Under the pieces are notes generated by a model. It made no database searches. It was not told the DNA's origin and worked only from the letters and a program-made list of their open reading frames with translations. Below are positions 1 to 5,565 of a stretch of DNA of 8,733 bases, one piece after another. The stretch's first letter is position 1; the number at the start of each line of letters is the position of its first letter. The stretch spans positions 1-8,733 of the forward strand of contig DASSDH010000166.1 of the NCBI GenBank assembly GCA_035697245.1. Direction: 5' to 3'. The stretch comes from JACVRX01 sp035697245 (GTDB lineage Bacteria > Actinomycetota > Actinomycetes > Jiangellales > Jiangellaceae). The position numbers were made by a program, and so were the translations under genes.

Positions 1-43
1 GGCTGCGAACGGGCTTAGACCAACCGTGGAATGATGCGTCCCC

Positions 44-829
44 GTGCAAACTGATCTACACGTCGTCGAGTTCGGCGCCGGTGAGCGGATTCTGCTCGTC
101 CATGGCAGTTTCGACGCGGGCGAGCAAACGTTTCCGGAGCAGCGTGAGTTGGCCGACCGGTATCGAGTTGTCCTGATGGACCGGCGTGGCTACGGGCACA
201 GTCCGTATGCGGAGCGGGTCGACTTCAACTCGCTAACGCAAGATATCTGCGACCTGCTCGATGGCGGCGCGCACTTAGTTGGCCACTCTTACGGCGGAGT
301 TCTTTGTCTGCTTGCCGCCGCACGGCAGCCGGAGGCTGTTCGGTCGCTGACTGTGATAGAGCCGCCGGCTTACGCCGTCGCGCGCGGAAATCCGGCGGTG
401 GAGACCCTCGTCGAGCATATGGCGGCCTTCTGGGCACACGCAGACCCGTCGGTTCCTGACCGGATCTTGCCGGAGTTCATGGTCGCGCTGGGGTTCGACC
501 CACAATCGGTCGAACTCACCCCGAAAGAACTCGCCGCCGCACTCACCACCCTCCGAGAACCGCCGCCCGAGGAGGCCGACGTGCCGCTCGAAGCGCTCGC
601 CGGCACGGACTTTCCGAAGCTGGTTGTTTCCGGGGGCTGGGATACCGCACCGCAACGCGCACGAGAAACCGCAGGTCGTGCTTTTGCCGTCATCTGCGAC
701 GTGCTCGAGGAGCAGCTTCCAGCCGAGCGCGTCGTCTTCTCAGGAGCCGCACACGACCCCCAGCTGCTCGGCAAACCGTTCAATGATCGCCTTCACGCCT
801 TCATTGCCGGCAGTCGGGCCGGGCAGTAG
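44..829 (+). CDS. alpha/beta hydrolase
   Basis: This is a 261-residue alpha/beta-hydrolase fold protein, probably a cytoplasmic esterase or related hydrolase; the substrate cannot be read from sequence. The oxyanion-loop motif HGSFDAG lies at residues 20-26. The nucleophile elbow GHSYGG (80-85) gives Ser82 as nucleophile. Asp200 in SGGWD and His237 in SGAAHD are the likely acid and base, so the triad looks complete. The length matches single-domain members of the family. The GTG start at 44 is the first possible start after an in-frame TGA at 32. The Shine-Dalgarno signal is weak (GGA about 13 nt upstream), so a leaderless transcript is possible. There is no signal peptide or membrane segment. 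It is separated from the next genes by remnant DNA and appears to be its own transcription unit. Family is confident; substrate is unknown. Confidence 0.9.
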   Translation: MQTDLHVVEFGAGERILLVHGSFDAGEQTFPEQRELADRYRVVLMDRRGYGHSPYAERVDFNSLTQDICDLLDGGAHLVGHSYGGVLCLLAAARQPEAVRSLTVIEPPAYAVARGNPAVETLVEHMAAFWAHADPSVPDRILPEFMVALGFDPQSVELTPKELAAALTTLREPPPEEADVPLEALAGTDFPKLVVSGGWDTAPQRARETAGRAFAVICDVLEEQLPAERVVFSGAAHDPQLLGKPFNDRLHAFIAGSRAGQ

Positions 830-845
830 CGCCCAACCCGGCTGA

Positions 846-1148
846 ACCCGGCACGCCGCGACTGGGCCGACATGCTGGATTTGTTCGACCACCTGCGCCC
901 GGCTCGCCTACGACCCGAGCCTCGACGAAGCCGACCGCGTCAGGCGGATCAGGGACCGGTTCGGCGTTGCGACGGCATCCTCGACGAGGACCGCTGAGTG
1001 GCTGGCGTTCGACCGCACCCTGCCACCGACAGAGGCGGTGGGCCGGATCAGGGCGCACCGACCCCAAAGAGATACAACAGGAAGACTTCCAACCTGCGCT
1101 CACGGAACCGACTACTCCTGTCCGGACCGAGATGGCCGGCAGCGATGA
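846..1148 (+). pseudogene. coding-like remnant without start codon
   Basis: The frame from 846 to the TGA at 1146-1148 is open for about 100 codons after a TGA at 843. Codons between 903 and about 1055 have G or C at the third position in 45 of 51 cases, as a real gene would. The readable peptide includes LAYDPSLDEADRVRRIRD and, further on, EWLAFDRTLPPTEAVGRI. There is no plausible start codon near the beginning, and the frame that looks coding just upstream (WADMLDLFDHLRP, around 863-900) is shifted by one base. The best reading is a gene fragment with a frameshift, left between the hydrolase and the small minus-strand gene. I do not recognise the family. It could also be a chance open frame in GC-rich DNA. 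Confidence 0.35.
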
Positions 1149-1212
1149 TGACCGGCAAGATGGAGAAGCTGAAGACGCGGATCGCAACATCGTCCATACA
1201 TTCTCAATCCCC

Positions 1213-1386
1213 TTAGGACATCGCTCGGCCCGGGCCTAGTACCCACCACCAACGGCGAGCGACGAGGCGGCCCGCGAGACCGGCGCGGGGGTGCTTGGCC
1301 TCGTCGACGAGCCTGTGCTGTGCGACCGCGGCGATGAGTTCGGCGTGACGTTGGTCAGCCAGCCGGTAGGCGATGTCTGGATGCAT
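1213..1386 (-). CDS. small basic hypothetical protein (57 aa)
   Basis: The protein starts MHPDIAYRLADQRHAELIAA and runs 57 residues to the TAA at 1215-1213. It has an amphipathic, probably helical N-terminal half rich in Ala, His, Glu and Arg (residues 5-30). The C-terminal half is basic and contains RRWWWVL (44-50). The ATG at 1386 was chosen because GAGGAGGG (1398-1391) sits 4 nt upstream, the best ribosome binding site in the window. The open frame extends much further upstream, but without coding character. Very short proteins beginning with M-x-P-D-I-x-x-x-L-A-x-x-R and ending in an Arg-rich tail are common in actinobacterial genomes and have no assigned function; this is from memory of the family type. 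There is no signal peptide. The Trp-rich basic tail might touch membrane or nucleic acid, but this is speculation. It may be transcribed from the duplicated control region at 1559-1600. Confidence 0.7.
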   Translation of the reverse strand: MHPDIAYRLADQRHAELIAAVAQHRLVDEAKHPRAGLAGRLVARRWWWVLGPGRAMS

Positions 1387-1437
1387 GGTGCCCTCCTCGG
1401 GATGTCTTCTGTTCGTCACGCGCAGCGTCGTCTCATC

Positions 1438-1458
1438 ACCCGGTGTCCTGTGCCGGGT
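1438..1458 (-). other. small hairpin after the ATPase relic
   Basis: The 6-bp arms ACCCGG (1438-1443) and CCGGGT (1453-1458) are perfectly complementary around a 9-nt loop. On the minus strand the hairpin begins at the stop codon of the 21-codon relic and lies upstream of the small protein gene. No U-tract follows. A weak terminator or a leader hairpin is possible, and so is chance in GC-rich DNA. Confidence 0.25.
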
Positions 1459-1523
1459 CAGCGGCGTGGGCCGTAAGCCTTGTGTTGGTTGTCGACCGCG
1501 ATCGCGGCGTGGTTCGTAGCCAT
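1458..1523 (-). pseudogene. truncated ABC ATPase N-terminus relic
   Basis: On the minus strand an ATG at 1523 opens MATNHAAIAVDNQHKAYGPR plus one residue, then TGA (1460-1458). The first 18 residues match the start of the intact ATPase at 1889 (MATSDAAIAVQNLRKTYG) at 12 positions. The DNA match is clear around the start codon (atggctacga) and over gccgcgatcgcggt. The ATP-binding motifs that should follow are absent. It also shares the upstream palindromic element at almost the same spacing: 57 nt here and 58 nt for the intact gene. I infer the decayed remains of an inverted duplication of the transporter's 5' end. A second reading is a retained 21-residue leader peptide ahead of the small gene at 1386, which is less likely. 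Confidence 0.6.
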
Positions 1524-1558
1524 ATCCGAAGACTTGCCGACCCATGTGCGTGGCGACA

Positions 1559-1600
1559 GCATCGGTCGGTGGGATTTGTTGTCCACCGACCGGTGGACCC
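1559..1600 (+). repeat. long inverted repeat, left copy
   Basis: Positions 1562-1600 match the reverse complement of 1811-1849 at 37 of 39 bases (mismatches at 1577 and 1588). A further short match at 1559-1560 gives 39 of 42. The two arms are separated by about 210 bp. Weaker similarity continues outward on both sides to the start codons at 1523 (minus) and 1889 (plus), so the arms belong to a larger divergent duplication rather than to simple transposon ends. A 4-bp GCAT occurs at both outer edges (1559-1562 and 1851-1854). It is too short to count as a target-site duplication. Confidence 0.75.
1563..1598. promoter_or_regulatory. candidate operator, nested palindromes (left)
   Basis: Two palindromes overlap here. 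The first is CGGTCGGTGG (1563-1572), a 10-bp spacer, then CCACCGACCG (1583-1592), a perfect 10-bp match. The second is GTCCACC (1581-1587), GACC, then GGTGGAC (1592-1598), a perfect 7-bp match. The result is three alternating GGTGG/CCACC half-sites. The same arrangement recurs at 1813-1848. The site lies 57 nt upstream of the relic start on the minus strand. A dimeric regulator such as the NarL-type protein encoded at 4899 is a natural candidate for binding, but this is inference. Confidence 0.5.
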
Positions 1601-1659
1601 GGCCGTTGCTCGGAGCCGATCAGCGCGGGGCGGTTGGCGAATGCGTCGGGTTGGCGGCT

Positions 1660-1679
1660 ATCTGCCCCAGGTGGCAGAT
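1660..1679. repeat. 7-bp-arm inverted repeat between the two operators
   Basis: ATCTGCC (1660-1666), spacer CCAGGT, and GGCAGAT (1673-1679) form a perfect dyad inside the 210-bp spacer of the large inverted repeat. It does not resemble the flanking CCACC-type sites. It may be a separate protein-binding site or a hairpin. No promoter could be assigned with confidence around it. Confidence 0.3.
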
Positions 1680-1810
1680 CCGGCTGTCGGCCACAGGCTC
1701 CGGGGGCGGCACGCCGGCCCTGACGTGTTGCCGCTGGCATTGGGGCGATCACCGCGTTCTGTGCAGGCGCACTGCCTTAGCTCCACGTCGAGCACTTAGC
1801 CGCCGGCAAA

Positions 1811-1852
1811 GGGTCCACCGGTTGGTGGACAACGAATCCCACCGACCGACGC
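1811..1852 (-). repeat. long inverted repeat, right copy
   Basis: This is the inverted partner of 1559-1600. It lies just upstream of the intact ABC ATPase. Similarity is strongest from 1811 to 1849, weak across the presumed untranslated stretch 1850-1888, and resumes at the start codon at 1889. That pattern suggests the palindrome and the coding start are the oldest or most constrained parts of the duplication. Confidence 0.75.
1813..1848. promoter_or_regulatory. candidate operator of the ABC/two-component unit
   Basis: GTCCACC (1813-1819), GGTT, and GGTGGAC (1824-1830) form a perfect 7-bp-arm palindrome. It overlaps CGGTTGGTGG (1819-1828), a 10-bp spacer, and CCACCGACCG (1839-1848), which match as an inverted repeat with one mismatch. 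The architecture is the same as at 1563-1598. It ends 40 bp before the ATPase start codon, a position suited to controlling the transporter and two-component genes that follow. Autoregulation by the unit's own response regulator is inferred, not shown. Confidence 0.5.
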
Positions 1853-1888
1853 ATCCGGCCGGGCGGGCAGCACGGCCAAGCTGGGGGC

Positions 1889-2764
1889 ATGGCTACGAGC
1901 GACGCCGCGATCGCGGTGCAGAACTTGCGCAAGACCTACGGCGACACGCACGCGGTCGACGGTGTCGACCTCGAGGTCCACCGCGGAGAGGTCGTTGCCC
2001 TGCTGGGGCCGAACGGTGCCGGCAAGACCACGACGGTCGAGATCCTAGAGGGATACCGGCGCCGCGACAACGGCACCGTCACTGTGCTGGGAGTCGATCC
2101 GGGCCGGCCAACAGCGGCGTGGCGGTCGCGGATCGGCATCGTGCTACAGACCACCGGGGGCCATGACGAGCTGACCGTCGAGGAACTGGTCCGACACTTC
2201 GCCCGCTACTACCCCGACGCTCGCGATCCAGACGACGTTATCCGCGCAGTCGGGCTCGATGGCAAGCGCCGCACCCGCGCGCGCCATCTCTCCGGTGGGC
2301 AACGCCGGCGGCTGGACGTGGCTCTGGGCATTCTCGGCCGGCCCGAATTGCTGTTCCTCGACGAGCCGACGACCGGCTTCGACCCTGAGGCTCGGCACGA
2401 GTTCTGGGACCTCATCGATTCACTGGCCGACGGCGGCACGACGATCGTCCTGACGACCCATTACCTGGACGAGGCGGAGCACTTGGCGGACCGCGTCGGC
2501 GTCATCGCCGATGGGCGGATCGTCGCCATGGACACGCCGCAGCGGCTCGGTGGCAGGGCCGAGAGCGAGGCCACCGTCGGCTGGGCGGAGAACGGCGAAC
2601 ACCGCGCCATCGTCACGGCGGAACCGACCCGGACAGTTCAGGAACTCGCCGCGCGCTTCTCAGGCGAGATACCCGGCCTGTCCATCACCCGACCCAGCCT
2701 CGAGGACGTCTATCTCCGGCTGATCGGCGAGGCAACGACGACCAATGGAGCGCAGCAGTCATGA
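1889..2764 (+). CDS. ABC transporter ATP-binding protein, DrrA-like
   Basis: This 291-residue ATPase is the energy-coupling subunit of an ABC-2 type exporter and acts on the inner face of the membrane. All nucleotide-binding motifs are present: Walker A GPNGAGKTT (40-48), Q-loop Gln87, signature LSGGQ (134-138), Walker B LLFLDEP (154-160) and switch His191. The region after about residue 225 is the variable C-terminal domain seen in drug and lipid exporter ATPases of the DrrA/CcmA class. The ATG at 1889 fits the family's N-terminus, although the G-rich stretch in front is only 1 nt away, so initiation may be leaderless or weak. Its stop overlaps the permease ATG (ATGA), indicating translational coupling. 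A palindromic candidate operator precedes it, and a truncated inverted copy of its first codons lies at 1458-1523. The exported compound is unknown. Confidence 0.93.
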   Translation: MATSDAAIAVQNLRKTYGDTHAVDGVDLEVHRGEVVALLGPNGAGKTTTVEILEGYRRRDNGTVTVLGVDPGRPTAAWRSRIGIVLQTTGGHDELTVEELVRHFARYYPDARDPDDVIRAVGLDGKRRTRARHLSGGQRRRLDVALGILGRPELLFLDEPTTGFDPEARHEFWDLIDSLADGGTTIVLTTHYLDEAEHLADRVGVIADGRIVAMDTPQRLGGRAESEATVGWAENGEHRAIVTAEPTRTVQELAARFSGEIPGLSITRPSLEDVYLRLIGEATTTNGAQQS

Positions 2765-3630
2765 CCAGCCGTACGGATCAGATCGTCGCAAGGGCCGATG
2801 CGCAGACCGGGTTCGCCCTGTCGACGCTGTCGCTAGGCGCTTCGCGGACCGTCCTGGAGCTCAAGGCGTTTTTCCGGGAGCGGGACGCGGTGATCTTCAG
2901 CTTCCTTTTTCCGTTCATCATGCTCGGGATTTTCTCGGTGGTCTTCGGCGGTGAGGAATCGTCGATCGGTGGAGACGGTGGTCCGGCAATCGACTTCACG
3001 CAGTATTTCCTGCCGGGGATGATCGCCGCCGGGATCTTCCTGGTCAGCTTCCAGACGTTGGCGATCACGATCGCGCTCGAGCGGGACGACGGCACTCTCA
3101 AGCGTTTGCGCGGCACGCCGATGCCGCCGGTCTCGTATTTCCTGGGCAAGATCGGCATGGTCCTCATCACAGCCGTGGCGCAGACCGCGATACTGCTCGC
3201 CTATGCCGTGCTGGTGTTCCGGGTCCCGCTGCCCACCGCGGCGTCGAGTTGGCTCACCTTTGCCTGGGTTTTCGTGCTGGGGACGGCGGCCGGAACGGTT
3301 CTCGGGATCGCGTACTCGTCGGTTCCGAAGTCGGGTCGGAGCGCGCCGGCAGTCGTCACGACGCCGCTGCTGATCCTTCAGTTCATCTCGGGCGTCTTCT
3401 TCGTCTTCAACGACCTGCCGACCTGGTTGCAGCACATCGCCTCGATCTTCCCATTGAAATGGACGGCCCAGGGAATGCGCTCGGTGTTCCTCCCACCCGA
3501 GTTCGAGGCCGCTGAGGTGTCCGGCTCCTGGCAACACGGCCTGACCGCAGTCATCCTGACGGTATGGCTGCTCGTCGGACTGGTCGTCTGCATCCGGACG
3601 TTCCGGTGGCAGCGTCGGGACGCCGGATGA
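2761..3630 (+). CDS. ABC-2 type transporter permease, DrrB-like
   Basis: This 289-residue integral membrane protein pairs with the preceding ATPase; a functional exporter would be a dimer of each. Six hydrophobic segments are visible at about residues 44-63, 82-104, 127-153, 164-186, 198-217 and 260-280. Between the second and third lies the charged ERDDGTLKRLRGTPMP stretch (107-122), a hallmark of ABC-2 permeases and the probable ATPase contact. The ATG at 2761 overlaps the ATPase stop by 4 bp, with GGAG 10 nt upstream. The 3' end overlaps the histidine kinase start in the same ATGA manner. Length and topology are normal for the family. Substrate cannot be inferred beyond hydrophobic or amphipathic compounds, based on what DrrB-like proteins usually carry. 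Confidence 0.92.
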   Translation: MTSRTDQIVARADAQTGFALSTLSLGASRTVLELKAFFRERDAVIFSFLFPFIMLGIFSVVFGGEESSIGGDGGPAIDFTQYFLPGMIAAGIFLVSFQTLAITIALERDDGTLKRLRGTPMPPVSYFLGKIGMVLITAVAQTAILLAYAVLVFRVPLPTAASSWLTFAWVFVLGTAAGTVLGIAYSSVPKSGRSAPAVVTTPLLILQFISGVFFVFNDLPTWLQHIASIFPLKWTAQGMRSVFLPPEFEAAEVSGSWQHGLTAVILTVWLLVGLVVCIRTFRWQRRDAG

Positions 3631-4859
3631 CCGATCCGGCATCTCCGGCGCGCGGGTCGGTCGCCGAACTGGAGAACTTCTGGGTGCGGTCGAGGATCGG
3701 CTGGACCGCGGTCTACCTCGGCCTGCTCGCCCTGGTAGCCCTGTTCACTGTCGTCCGCGACGACTTGACAGTCGGCGCGAAGCTCGTCGCCCTTGCTCTG
3801 CTGGCTGTGATGACGGTGAGCTACCTCCTGTTCGGGCGGAATCTGCTCGGCGAGGACTGCGGCACCGTGTCACTGGTTCAGGTCGCACTGACGTGGGGGT
3901 GCTTCTACGGCCTGGTCATCGTCAGCAGCGGCACCACCGACGACTGGGGCGGACCCGAGTACGTCTTGCTGTTCATGTTGTTCCCGCAGATCTGGGCATA
4001 CCTTTCGACCCGACGTGCCGTCGTCGCGTCGACCGTCGCCATCGCCGGGCTCGCCGTGATCGAGATCGGCCGCGCCGGCTGGGACCGCCGGGCTGTCGGC
4101 GAGGTGCTGCCGTCCATGCTGCTCCAGCTCGGCCTGGCGCTGCTGCTCGGGCTGTTCATCACGGGAGTCATCGGGCAGGCCGAGCGGCGAGCTGTGCTGA
4201 TCGACGAGCTCGAGCGCACTCGGGCAGAGCTGGCCGAGACCGAGCACGCTCGGGGTGTCCTCGCCGAGCGTGAGCGGCTGGCCCGAGAGATCCATGACAC
4301 GCTCGCGCAGAGTTTCACCAGCATCCTGACGTTGAGCCAGGCGACCGAGGTCGCGTTGCCCCCCGGCGCCGCCACGGCTCGGGAGCGGCTGATGCTGATA
4401 GATCGCACGGCCCGCGAGGGGCTGGCCGAGGCGAGGGCGCTGGTCGGCGCGACTGGACCGGCCGATCTGCTGGACGCCAGCCTGACTCAGGCGGTCGAGC
4501 GTGTGGTTGCCCGGTTCGGCGAAGAGACTGGGCTGCCGGTGAAGATGACCGTCGCTGGCCGGCCCCGCTCATTACCGGCCAACTACCAGGTCGTGTTGCT
4601 GCGGGCGACCCAGGAGGCGCTCGCCAACGTGCGCAAGCACGCCGCGGCAACGGCCGTGCGGGTCACGCTGAGCTTCCCGCCGGACGGCCCCGGCAGCGCG
4701 ACCCTGGAGGTCGCCGACGACGGCCGAGGCTTCGATCCACTCGCAGCCACCGGATACGGATTGCGGGGCATGCTGTCCAGGGTCGAGCAGGTCGGCGGCA
4801 CGCTCGAGATCTCCAGCATCGTCGGCGGTGGTACGTCGGTGCGGGTTCTGGTGCCGTAA
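3627..4859 (+). CDS. sensor histidine kinase, DesK/NarX type
   Basis: This 410-residue membrane histidine kinase is presumably the partner of the response regulator that follows. Residues about 25-183 are mostly hydrophobic with short loops, consistent with five or six membrane helices and no large extracellular sensor domain. A linker with coiled-coil character (about 185-215) leads to the HisKA_3 dimerisation motif RLAREIHDTLAQSF, with His223 as phosphorylation site. The ATPase domain has the N-box (ALANVRKHA, Asn334), DDGRGFD (364-370) and GYGLRGM (376-382). The ATG at 3627 overlaps the permease stop and has GGGA 6 nt upstream. A GTG 63 nt upstream in the same frame would lie inside the permease gene and is less likely. 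The lack of a sensor domain suggests it senses within the membrane or through the transporter, as in other exporter-linked kinases. Confidence 0.93.
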   Translation: MTDPASPARGSVAELENFWVRSRIGWTAVYLGLLALVALFTVVRDDLTVGAKLVALALLAVMTVSYLLFGRNLLGEDCGTVSLVQVALTWGCFYGLVIVSSGTTDDWGGPEYVLLFMLFPQIWAYLSTRRAVVASTVAIAGLAVIEIGRAGWDRRAVGEVLPSMLLQLGLALLLGLFITGVIGQAERRAVLIDELERTRAELAETEHARGVLAERERLAREIHDTLAQSFTSILTLSQATEVALPPGAATARERLMLIDRTAREGLAEARALVGATGPADLLDASLTQAVERVVARFGEETGLPVKMTVAGRPRSLPANYQVVLLRATQEALANVRKHAAATAVRVTLSFPPDGPGSATLEVADDGRGFDPLAATGYGLRGMLSRVEQVGGTLEISSIVGGGTSVRVLVP

Positions 4860-4873
4860 TTCACTAGAGCCCT

Positions 4874-4895
4874 TGGCAACGGACTAGCGTTGCCA
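4874..4895 (+). promoter_or_regulatory. perfect 8-bp hairpin before the response regulator
   Basis: TGGCAACG (4874-4881), loop GACTAG, and CGTTGCCA (4888-4895) form a perfect inverted repeat in the 39-bp gap between kinase and regulator genes. It ends 3 nt before the GTG at 4899 and covers both the only GGA in the gap and an alternative TTG start. There is no U-tract, so it is not a typical terminator. It could be a protein-binding dyad or an RNA hairpin that tunes translation of the regulator relative to the kinase. Confidence 0.45.
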
Positions 4896-4898
4896 TCC

Positions 4899-5552
4899 GT
4901 GGCACTGCGCATCCTGATCGTCGACGATCATCCGGTCGTGCGCGCGGGACTGGCCGGAATGCTCGCCGCCGAGGACGATCTCGAGGTCGTCGGGGAGGCC
5001 GGCGACGGCGAGGAGGCCGTTGCCGTCGCACGCCGCATGCGGCCGGACGTCGTGCTGATGGACCTGCGGATGCCCCGGGTCGACGGCGCCGAGGCCACAG
5101 TGCGGATCGTCACAGCAGATCCGAACATCAAGGTCCTGATACTGACCACATATGACACCGACTCCGACATCATCCGGGCCGTCGAGGCCGGTGCGACTGG
5201 CTACCTCCTCAAGGACACCCCACGGGTGGAGCTCGCGTCGGCCGTGCGCGCAGCCGCTCGTGGCGAGACGGTGCTCGCACCACCGGTCGCCGCCCGGCTG
5301 GTCAGCCACCTGCGCAATCCTGGTCAGGAACAGCTGACCCCACGCGAGGCCGAGGTTCTGGCTGAGGTAGCCCGCGGACTGTCCAACGCCGAAGTCGGGC
5401 GGGAGCTGTTCATCGGCGAGGCGACTGTCAAGACGCACCTGTTGCGCATCTTCGCCAAGCTCGGCGTCGATGACCGCACTGCCGCCGTCACGCTCGCCTA
5501 CGAACGCGGCATACTGCCCACGCCAGGTTCCGGCCGACATCTGGTGACATGA
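4899..5552 (+). CDS. response regulator, NarL/LuxR family
   Basis: This 217-residue two-component response regulator probably controls the upstream transporter. The receiver domain spans about residues 3-118, with acidic pocket Asp9-Asp10, phospho-acceptor Asp55 (VVLMDLRMP), switch Thr83/Thr84 and Lys105. The LuxR-type helix-turn-helix at about 143-200 begins LTPREAEVLAEVARGLSNAEV and contains the usual ATVKTHLLRIFAKLGV recognition segment. I chose GTG 4899, giving MALRILIVDDHP, because receiver domains normally start directly at the first strand. A TTG at 4890 in the same frame has GGA 6 nt upstream and is the alternative, adding three residues, but it lies within the hairpin at 4874-4895. 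The stop lies 13 bp from the convergent oxidoreductase stop. Partnership with the adjacent kinase is inferred from order and family pairing. Confidence 0.93.
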   Translation: MALRILIVDDHPVVRAGLAGMLAAEDDLEVVGEAGDGEEAVAVARRMRPDVVLMDLRMPRVDGAEATVRIVTADPNIKVLILTTYDTDSDIIRAVEAGATGYLLKDTPRVELASAVRAAARGETVLAPPVAARLVSHLRNPGQEQLTPREAEVLAEVARGLSNAEVGRELFIGEATVKTHLLRIFAKLGVDDRTAAVTLAYERGILPTPGSGRHLVT

Positions 5553-5565
5553 GCGTGGTCGCGCG

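Noticed and set aside
818..852. Terminator after the hydrolase (GCCGGG/CCCGGC pair and repeated AACCCGGC)
   Set aside because: The stem is 6 bp with a long loop, overlaps the stop codon and lacks a U-tract.
1387..1752. N-terminal extension of the small minus-strand protein (open frame up to 1752)
   Set aside because: The extension has no protein-like composition, overlaps the inverted repeat, and the strong ribosome binding site marks the start at 1386.
1559..1854. A small non-autonomous transposon (MITE) with 40-bp terminal inverted repeats
   Set aside because: The inverted similarity continues outside the arms into coding starts on both sides, and the GCAT at each edge is only 4 bp, so a divergent duplication explains it better.
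1480..2166. Long plus-strand open frame crossing into the ABC ATPase
   Set aside because: It runs out of frame through the ATPase gene and is Arg/Pro-rich, as expected of a shadow frame in GC-rich DNA.
2833..3642. Long minus-strand open frame opposite the permease
   Set aside because: It is an antisense shadow: the plus-strand frame has clear membrane helices, family motifs and coupled start and stop.
5553..5565. Bidirectional terminator between the response regulator and the oxidoreductase
   Set aside because: The 13-bp gap contains no stem-loop of useful length.
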